A stretch of DNA of 64,000 bases from Selaginella moellendorffii (lineage: Eukaryota; Streptophyta; Lycopodiopsida; Selaginellales; Selaginellaceae): contig NW_003314274.1 of NCBI RefSeq assembly GCF_000143415.4, positions 2,194,112-2,258,111 on the forward strand, written 5' to 3'. This document shows, piece by piece, positions 56,641-64,000 of the stretch. The stretch's first letter is position 1. Every line of letters begins with the position of its first letter. A program made the position numbers and the translations under genes. Below the pieces are notes generated by a model. The model was not told the origin of the DNA and did no database searches. It saw only the letters and a list, made by a program, of their open reading frames with translations.

Positions 56641-57899
56641 GCTTTCCAATTTTTTCTTCCAGGTGAGTATCAAACTTGCTTCTCCGGATTGCCATCCTGA
56701 AATCTGGGCCGTCCATTGGACAGTTTAGACTTATTATAAACAATCTGAGCCGCCCACTGTATAAAATCTGGACCGTTGTATTAATTAAAAAAGCTGTCGA
56801 TCTAAAATGATCTGAACCGTCCTATATTTAACTAATAATGTAAAGTGGGATTTTATGACTGGATTTGACGAAAAGCCATGGCGTTTCCTGCCGGTCAACG
56901 CTCTTGCTGTTGATGGAATAAATGGTTAGAGGTCAGTCAATGGCAAGTCAAAGCTCTCGTTTACTTGAAGTAAAATGAGTATGTGGAACTGGGATTATAT
57001 GTGTGATTTTGAGTAAAAGTTTTCCATGTGTGTGCTCTCTTCAGGAAATGTGGTAAATTTTGATGATCTTAGGACAATTTATATAAATTGTGGCAGGAGC
57101 TGTATAAAATGCACTGGTGGCTTGTGGAGTCTCAATAGGATCTTGCGGAAATGAATCTCACAAGGAAGGTTCTCATCAAAGGCTTGGAGATTTTCGGGAA
57201 ATCCCCTGTTTTGGCGAGGATGGCCAATGGCATTTTAGCAGTGGAGCAAAGGTGCATTGTGGTGCCTGTGTTTCACGCTGACAAGATCAAGGTCTATAAA
57301 CACTACAATCATCATTGATATCTCCGGATAACTATCTCAATTGTAACAGGGAATGGTGGTACAAGAGCACGCAAAGCTTCCTGGAGAATTGGGAGATACT
57401 GGTTCAAAATGGCAAAGCTGGAGAAGAAACTCACGATGTTTTTCCTGAGTTTGTGGATCACATAGCATGCATCATCAATTTTGGGCCAGTTCCAGCACCT
57501 CCATAACCATTGTCAAGCTCTTGTGTCTCTTGCTTGCTTTGCAATGGCAGCAAGTGAGATATGTGTGGATATTTTCATTCATCAGGTAAAGTTAACGTTT
57601 ACAAGATTCTTTCATACTCCATCTTTCTTCCTCTGAATCGTGAGAGATGGAGAACCAAGAGAGAAATCCATCACTTGCTCCTGGGGTGGTCACTCTTACA
57701 ATTTATCAATGTCCATGCACGATTTAGACTCATGTGTTTTAGGGTGTGAAAAAAAGAAATATAGAGGATTGGTAAGGATAAGCATGTATAAGGAGGGAGT
57801 TGGAGTTGAGATCCATAGAGTAGTAAGAGTGTTTTCAAGTATGATTTTTATGAGGGTGAAACTATATAAATCATAATGTCCCAACAAGGAAATGAAAAA

Positions 57900-59500
57900 T
57901 AGAGATAAGCAAAGTAATTATCAAATATTTAATTGTGGACATAGAACCTTTAAAGGATTTGCATAGAATTTTTATAAGATTGATTTTAAGATTTGTGAGT
58001 ACATGGAATATGAAAACGGAATACAGAAATGTCCATATTAATTAACCCAAAACTTTAATACATATATAAGAGTGAGTGGTTCAAATTGAAACCAATTTAA
58101 TGACTATCAAAACTTTGTAAATTTATAAGGTTTAGCATAACATTCAACAAGTTAATCCTTTAAAAATTATGCATATGCAATGGGTAAAATGTTTTGTACA
58201 GGAGGATCATAAATGGTTAGCCCCACATACAAATCTGTTAATGCTTCCTCTTGATGTTCCTTTAATGTCAACTAAAAAACCCTGACTTCCTTCTAAGAGG
58301 AGGACTTGTCTTTTCTATTGAGCAAGGAACCCTTTAAAGAAATTATATACTGTAAGATTGAGAAAATATATTAATATCAAATTATCCACTTTGTATTTTG
58401 CATGTGGATGATAATGGGAGTTGTAACATTGTTGTTGTTCCATTTGTATGCAGCTCAAGTGTTCAGTAAATTTTGCTTGATTTAGTGAAAGAATGCTCAT
58501 CAAATACTAATCTGCATTAGTAATTTGTGAAAGTCACAAAGGTAAACTTAACTTTGTTAGTAATATTAGATTATGACCATATAAAAATTTATATGGTGAA
58601 ACATAAACAAAACTCTATACCCCTATAACATATGCATACCCAAGAGATGACAAATAATAATCCCAATCCAAATGCTGAAAATTCACATACTTCATGATCA
58701 AACAAACCATTCTACTAAACCATCTATTTATAATAAACATTTGTGAAAATGTGGCATATCCTCAACTGAGATGTTAAAACATGAAATGCCTCAATCATAA
58801 ATGCAAAACCATTATTCGAGAGAATTTGCTCTAAACAAGAATGCTAAAACACCACTCGATTGAAAAAGAAGTATCAAACAACAATTGCAAATGCACTGGC
58901 AAGAGCATTAACTTCTACATAATGAATCAAATAGTCAAAAATGATAATGACATACTCATTATTAATAGTTGACCGTGGAAAAAGTATTATCAAATCAAAT
59001 ATCACCAACTCAAATGAATGAGAAATTGCAATTAATTTCAATTGTCCTTTTACTGCATGAGAAAGAGTATTACAAGTTTGGCACCAAATGCAGTTATGCA
59101 CATATTAAATAACATTACATTACATCTCTGATTAATTAAAAAATCTATGCAATTTCTTAGTCACACAACAATATCCCATATGCCTACCTAGAATAAGAAA
59201 ATCATAATAAGTATGGAAAAAGTATGAAATAAATATTAAAGGCACCACCAACCGTAAATAATTATCAGGATCAAAATAAAAAAGGTCAAAATGATATTGA
59301 AAATGTAAATACTGAAATGGCATATCATTAACAAATGATGCAAAATTTTTAAACCCATCAGATTCATAATTTAACATTTTAAGCCTCATTAACCTCATCA
59401 ATAAAAGGTATATCTTGTTCTGCAATTTGTGAATACTAAACATTAAATATAACAATTACCAATGGCACAGAATCCTTATCTAGAAAATCCACAATTGCTA
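57900..59500 (-). pseudogene. Fossil Ty3 integrase (minus strand)
   Basis: On the minus strand, ILGRHMGYCCVTKKLHRFF and CIWCQTC form the HHCC zinc region. Then GQLKLIAISHSFELVIFDLI, INNEYVIIIFDYLIHYVEV and DGLVE remnants give the integrase core. Many stops and frame changes occur. The downstream part (58000-58700) resembles 21540-22300, so both come from one Ty3 family. Confidence 0.75.
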
Positions 59501-59639
59501 AAACAATAGACTTATCAAAAACAAAAAAAAAAGAGTGAAAAATAAACATTCCAATCAATGATGAATCATGTCTTCAAAAGTTTTCTTTTCTAATGACATC
59601 CCTGTGTATAGTAGGAATTTGGCTTAACACCTAGAACAT

Positions 59640-60360
59640 TTAGAGATGGCATTCAAACCATTGGAGGAATTCTCACTCGTTGCCAAGTTCTCCAAGTGCA
59701 TTTTTTTGCACCATGAAGTCAAGTATCTGGCAAAGATAATCTCCAATTGAGATTCCAAGTTCTTGAGCAGGTTCTGGACCAAACTGAGCTTCATCTCTGC
59801 ATACCACCCATAGACAGACAGCAGGATGGAGAGGTGAAACCAAACAATGGCTTTCGGGGAGCTTGGTGAAATGGCTACTTTTTGCTGAGTTCGCTTACAA
59901 TTCTGCATCACTCGGGATGTCATCATTCCAGGCTTTATATGGTTGGCAAATTTCACTGCCTTGGACAGTTATGGACGGTTGGATGTTGAGGAACATCTAT
60001 GGGGTTACAGATTGACCAAGCAACGGTTGGAAGCAGCACGGGCCACTATGCGGTTTTATGTGGACAGGGAATTTCAAGTGGGATACTGGGTTTACGTTAA
60101 ATTCCGGCCTCGATACACACTGGGATGGAAGGCCCGAGCTAGATCCAAGCTACAGGCTCGTTTCTTTGGGTCGTTTCAAGTCATCAACGAACTGGCGTAC
60201 CATTTGAACTTGCCGGCAGGAACTCATCTACATGCTGTCTTCCAACCGTTATAGGATTCGGTGGAAAGGTTTGGATGACACCTATGACACCTGGGTGACA
60301 GAGGAGCAGCTTAATCAGTTGCTGGAACTGCTCACTCAAAGCGTTGATAAGTGCAGTTAA
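59640..60360 (+). pseudogene. Fossil Ty3 integrase C-terminus with chromodomain (plus strand)
   Basis: An integrase core remnant (AEFAYNSASLGMSSFQALYG, about 59885-59945) is followed by the C-terminal module LTKQRLEAARATMRFYVDRE, FQVGYWVYVKFRP and KLQARFFGSFQVINELAYHL. In another frame comes a chromodomain half, YRIRWKGLDDTYDTWVTEEQ. It belongs to a different Ty3 family from its minus-strand neighbour. Confidence 0.8.
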
Positions 60361-61150
60361 GATCCTAATCAGGGCTTAGCAGGATTAAACAGGTTTAGAG
60401 GCTGTGTGAAAGTTTTCTGTACTCCCTCCTCTCCTCTCTGCCTTCTCACTATCCGTGATCTCATTACTCATCAGCTCTTGTCCATTTCTAGAGGACTTTT
60501 GCCTTTTCTCAGTTCTTGTCTACTGTTATTTAGCCAGATTTACAACAAGAGTTCTCACACTCTGTGGGTGATGCCGTGAATCCAGCATAGCAGGAGAAAG
60601 GCCGAGTGGAAGTCTTGGATCTTGTGACAAAGGACGGGCTCTTGGACAACGCAAAAGAACTAGAAAAGCTAAAGCTGGTAATATGGTTTCTACAAAAGAC
60701 AATAGTGTTCTCAGCTTTACACTATTGTCGTTCACGCAGGTTGAGATGATAATCATGGAAACCTTGTGACTCTATCCGCCAATAGCGATCATCCCTCGAA
60801 TGGCACTCAAGGATTGCTACGTCGACCACCTCTTCATTCCAAAAGGGCTGGCAGTTAACGTGCACAATGCGGTGATACACCACAGTGCCGAGATGTGGGG
60901 AGAGGACTCGCACGAGTTTAATCCCGACCGCTTTGCAAATGGGAGCTTGGCAGCGTGCAAGCATCCCATGGCTTTCATGGCACTCTCGTTTGGAGCGCGA
61001 GCTTGCGTCGGTCGGGCTTACTCTCAAGTCCAGGCCAAGATCATTGTGGCTTCTCTGTTGCAGATTCCAGTGGAGCTTGTTGCCCGATTATCGTCACAGC
61101 CCCACAGAGTTCCCATTGTGTTGACGCTGCTTGGCGCTAAAAAAGACTAG

Positions 61151-61750
61151 ATTTATTTGTCCTTCTCGAAATGTACTCGAACAATGCTATAATCTGTAAA
61201 GGTTGAGAAGTTCTTTCTCAACTTTCCGTGCATGGCTGCATGCAAAAAGAGGGAGAACATGCTCCACTCCTGGAATGTTCTCAGTGCTTGATTTGCCCAG
61301 CATGACCAGGCAGAGCTCTTCAAAGAAATGGCTGCATTTTCTGAAAATATTGTCAGCTTCAAGAGCACTAGTACTTAGTGGAGTAGCTGCAGGAAATTCA
61401 TCTAACTTCTTGTAAATCACAAAAAGAATGAGGGACGAGTGAAATCATTAAACAATGGATTAACACAAATGAGAACCACTCTGGGGCTTGGCAAAAAGGG
61501 AGCCAAGTCAACGAGGAATCAAGACATTTTAAATAATGTTTGTTGTGAATAATAAAAGATTTTTTATGTTGACTAAAGAATATTTTGTTACAATACTGTT
61601 TTCAAATATGCTAAGAATATTCTTTGTAATACATTATAACTATATATTAAATCATGTAATTACTACAGCTATACTTTATAATATCAGATATTATTTTAAC
61701 TACAATAATTTATAACTCAAATCCATACACAATCCATACATATACAAGAA
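61151..61750. other. 3' flank of the P450 pseudogene
   Basis: A 77-codon minus-strand ORF (61187-61420) reads like protein (FFEELCLVMLGKSSTENIPG) but matches no family I know and has no visible partner exons. The rest is AT-rich. Confidence 0.35.
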
Positions 61751-63490
61751 CTAAGTTGCTTTTCCTTAATGCATATGTTATAATGCTCTAGATGCCTCTC
61801 TAGAAACTTAGTTACAACCTTCACATGAGGTGGTATATCATCAAGAGCTTTCTTCATAATAACACGTTGAAACCATTGCACAATGTAGGGATCAAAATTT
61901 AGTCCAAAGGCATTGTAACCATTGCATCAAGTAGCAACTAAAAAAGCCCTTGTACCATTGAAAAAATCAAGAATACAACCACCCTTATGGTAAAAGTGTT
62001 GCACAACCATGTTTGCCAAAGCTTCTAACTTTTGCAAAAGAGGTTATTTGTAAAAAATATTAAACATATTTTTTTGTTTAAAAAGAAATGATTTACCAAG
62101 CCTTGCATTCAATGTCATTCATGGCAATGTTGGTTTTCATATTAGAGGAGATTCGACAAAAAGTTCAAAGCAAAGCCACTTTTTCCTCTACTACCATTCT
62201 TTTGTGGAATAATAGCATTGAAATAGCTTTGATCTATATTGCAAAATCAATTACTAATACAAGAACTTTAAACATACATGCTTCTTGCCTCTAAAACCCT
62301 AGTTTATTCGTGACTCCAATATATAATCTTCAATTAAAAAAAATGAGCTCAAGAAAACACCTCTACCATCTCAATTGTCTGTGATGTCATTTTAAAAGCT
62401 AAACACCAATTGAAAGTCCCTCAAAATTCATTTGCAAGACTAACACCAAAATATAATTGAGTTGGATCATTATCATCATATTTCTTCATTAACCCCCCTC
62501 AGCAGCTCCGATGAAGCTAAAGGGAAGTCAAGGATAACCAAGTCTAAAAAATTAATCAATAAGTGAGTATCGAAAAAAATTTAAAAAAATTTATTTGCTC
62601 GATGTGAAGGTTCACCAATAGAGGAACTCTGAGAGTGGTGATATATAAACTTCTTCAACTCCTTAAGAGTTAAATTATGCTGCTTAAAAGTCTTAGTATC
62701 TGAAGCTTTCTCATCTTCACCAATCTCAGAATCGTCATTAAAATCCTCATTAGCATATTTATTATATGTTTTGTAGCTTTTTTGAAAAATGACTTCAGCC
62801 AAGTCTTCCACAACTCTATACTAGATAACAAAGTGGCTAAGTGTTTTTGGCATTTCATCTGGATCATTAATATATGGCTTCCATCCAAGCTTGCAAGAAA
62901 GCTTTTTTCCTTTCTTCTTTGAAACTTAGACTTCTTCCACTTTAGAATTAACTAGAAAAACATGGTTAAATACAAAATAAATAAAGAAATTTTGTTGGCT
63001 TACTAGATGTAATGGATGCTTTTAGTGCTTTTTGAGTAGCACACCTTCTCCTCTTCTTTTCCGGCTGTGTCTTCACTTAGTACACTTGTCAACATAGTCA
63101 AATTCTATCAAGAATTCCTCCTTGATGGTTGCGAGTTGCTTCTTCTTGAATTAGTCTTGCGCATGTGAGTTCCACATTTCTTACTCCACCTTCAGCACCA
63201 CAGCAATGCTAAGATCTAACCACCAAAGATAATTTCCCACTCATAATTTGTGACTCCAATACATTTAGACAACTTCTCATCACCATACATGTCGGTAGGT
63301 GAGGTAGGGGACAACTATGGCTCAACGATAGTTAGAATTGCTTTCCACACAGATTTGAAGTACCTGAAAAATAAAAATAAATTAAAACTTGAAGAGTACG
63401 AAGTGATGGAAGTGTTACTTATATGTAAGATGTTAGCCAACTTTCTACATTACTGAATCATTTGTCTTGTCTCCATAGTTTTCATCATCC
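61750..63490 (-). pseudogene. Degenerate coding relic with a methyltransferase-like motif
   Basis: On the minus strand 62040-61750 reads MVVQHFYHKGGCILDFFNGT, RAFLVAT-stop-CNGYNAFG, LNFDPYIVQWFQRVIMKKAL. LDFFNGTRAF followed about 20 residues later by an acidic LNFDPY resembles motif I and the next strand of S-adenosylmethionine-dependent DNA methyltransferases. Further upstream, MPKTLSHF and RVVEDLAEVIFQKSYKTYNK continue a long decayed frame up to about 62900. An in-frame stop and breaks show it is not functional. It may be transposon-derived. The assignment is tentative. Confidence 0.3.
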
Positions 63491-63493
63491 TCC

Positions 63494-64000
63494 TGTGAGA
63501 CACAAAATCCCTAGGCCCCAAAGTGGAGCCAGAAGGGTGCCACGTGGTAGTGGCCAAAGCAAAAGCCAAACGAGCGTAACATGTTTGGACCAAAAGTTTC
63601 GACTTGAAAGGTCAAGAGTGGGAGTGGAACTCCCAATGAAGTGCTCAAGGAACAAGTGCGAAGCAAGCGATAAGTGAGTCTCTAGAAAAGGGACACGAGA
63701 TGGACCCAAGATGGAGTCCGAGATGGAGTTTGAGATGGACCCGAGATGGAGTCTGAGATGGACCCGAGATGGATCCGAGATGGACCCGAGATGGAGTCCG
63801 AGATGGAATTCGAAATGGACCCGAGATGGAACCGAGATGGAATCGAGACCGAGACCGAGACCGAGTCCGAGTCCAAAACCGGGACCAGGACCGAGTCTGA
63901 GTCCGAGTTCGAGTCCAAATCCGAGTCTGAATACTAATACAAGCTATTGGGTGAAAGCCCAAAGTGATCATCCCTCGGGGGGGGGGGGGGGGGGGGGGGG
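63494..64000 (+). mobile_element. Minisatellite-family LTR, 5' part, continuing past the window
   Basis: It starts TGTGAGACACAAAATCCCTA at 63494. It keeps the conserved block up to the minisatellite (about 63695-63930) and GGGTGAAAGCCCAAAG, then enters a run of 24 G to the window end. Whether it is a solo LTR or a full element cannot be seen. The five bases before it are CCTCC. Confidence 0.88.
63977..64000. repeat. Poly-G tract at the window edge
   Basis: 24 consecutive G. Other LTR copies have only about six G at the corresponding place (ACCCTGGGGGG). The run may be a real expansion or a sequencing or assembly artefact. Confidence 0.8.

Larger units (their letters stand above)
54472..61150 (+). 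pseudogene. Cytochrome P450 pseudogene split by retrotransposon fossils
   Basis: Recognisable pieces lie in order on the plus strand. 54472 onward: a membrane anchor and LWRPRV, typical of 72-clan-like P450s, though this piece is short and could be unrelated. 57133-57291: KVLIKGLEIFGKSPVLARMA, NGILAVEQR, VPVFHADKIK. 57350-57506: GMVVQEHAK then, after a one-base frame change, SFLENWEILVQNGKAGEE. 57545-57594: MAASEICVDIFIHQ. 60591-60677: QEKGRVEVLDLVTKDGLL and the following EKLKL. 60740-61150: EMIIMETL-stop-LYPP (ExxR region, TGA at 60767 replacing Arg), HHSAEMWGEDSHEFNPDRF, heme-binding FGARACVGRA with the Cys ligand, and the end LLGAKKD. Two Ty3 fossils sit between 57.9 and 60.4 kb. The Arg-to-stop change, frame change and insertions show it is dead. 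Confidence 0.75.

Overview
The window is nuclear plant DNA. Genes have many tiny introns (mostly 44-105 bp, GT-AG), there is a plastid GapA gene and a plant-type CENH3 gene, and between gene islands lie nested LTR retrotransposons, a 5S-bearing TRIM and AT-rich transposon fossils. The very short introns, compact genes and chromodomain Ty3 element fit a lycophyte such as Selaginella; that assignment is inference.

Gene island 1 (19-9747): a glycolipid transfer protein gene (-), a long unassigned stretch with one possible exon, an intronless BED-finger/DUF659 hAT-derived gene (+) with an upstream ORF, and a SpoU/TrmH-type RNA methyltransferase gene (-).

Repeat block (10780-44000): first a three-level stack of solo LTRs (10780-15279). 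Next is a nearly complete chromodomain Ty3 retrotransposon (15828-21413) whose primer-binding site matches the predicted 5' end of its own RNA, which points to self-priming. Then comes an old Ty3 element on the minus strand (about 22.3-24.7 kb, continuing at 40.5-40.7 kb). It has been invaded by a MITE (22996-23280), a Cassandra-like TRIM (23594-24184) and a non-coding LTR element (24705-40233). That last element carries a second, inverted copy of the same family (25223-32897) inside its 5' LTR. Exact target-site duplications support each level. The LTRs of this family (1.73-1.87 kb) contain a hexamer-based minisatellite whose long 'ORFs' are artefacts.

Gene island 2 (44260-53023): a receptor-like cytoplasmic kinase, CENH3 (with an AT-hook-like tail), a PPR protein and GapA, all on the minus strand. 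They are followed on the plus strand by a TatB-like mitochondrial protein gene with a 6-nt microexon and, 73 bp later, a mitochondrial basic amino acid carrier (BAC1-like). GapA and the TatB-like gene diverge from a 339-bp region with a G-box and an I-box.

Decay zone (53024-64000): dispersed repeats, a cytochrome P450 pseudogene split by two oppositely oriented Ty3 integrase fossils, a GH51 arabinofuranosidase relic, a methyltransferase-like relic, and the start of another minisatellite LTR running off the window into a poly-G tract.

Exon structures were worked out by hand from splice sites, reading frame and family similarity; no alignment or transcript data were available.
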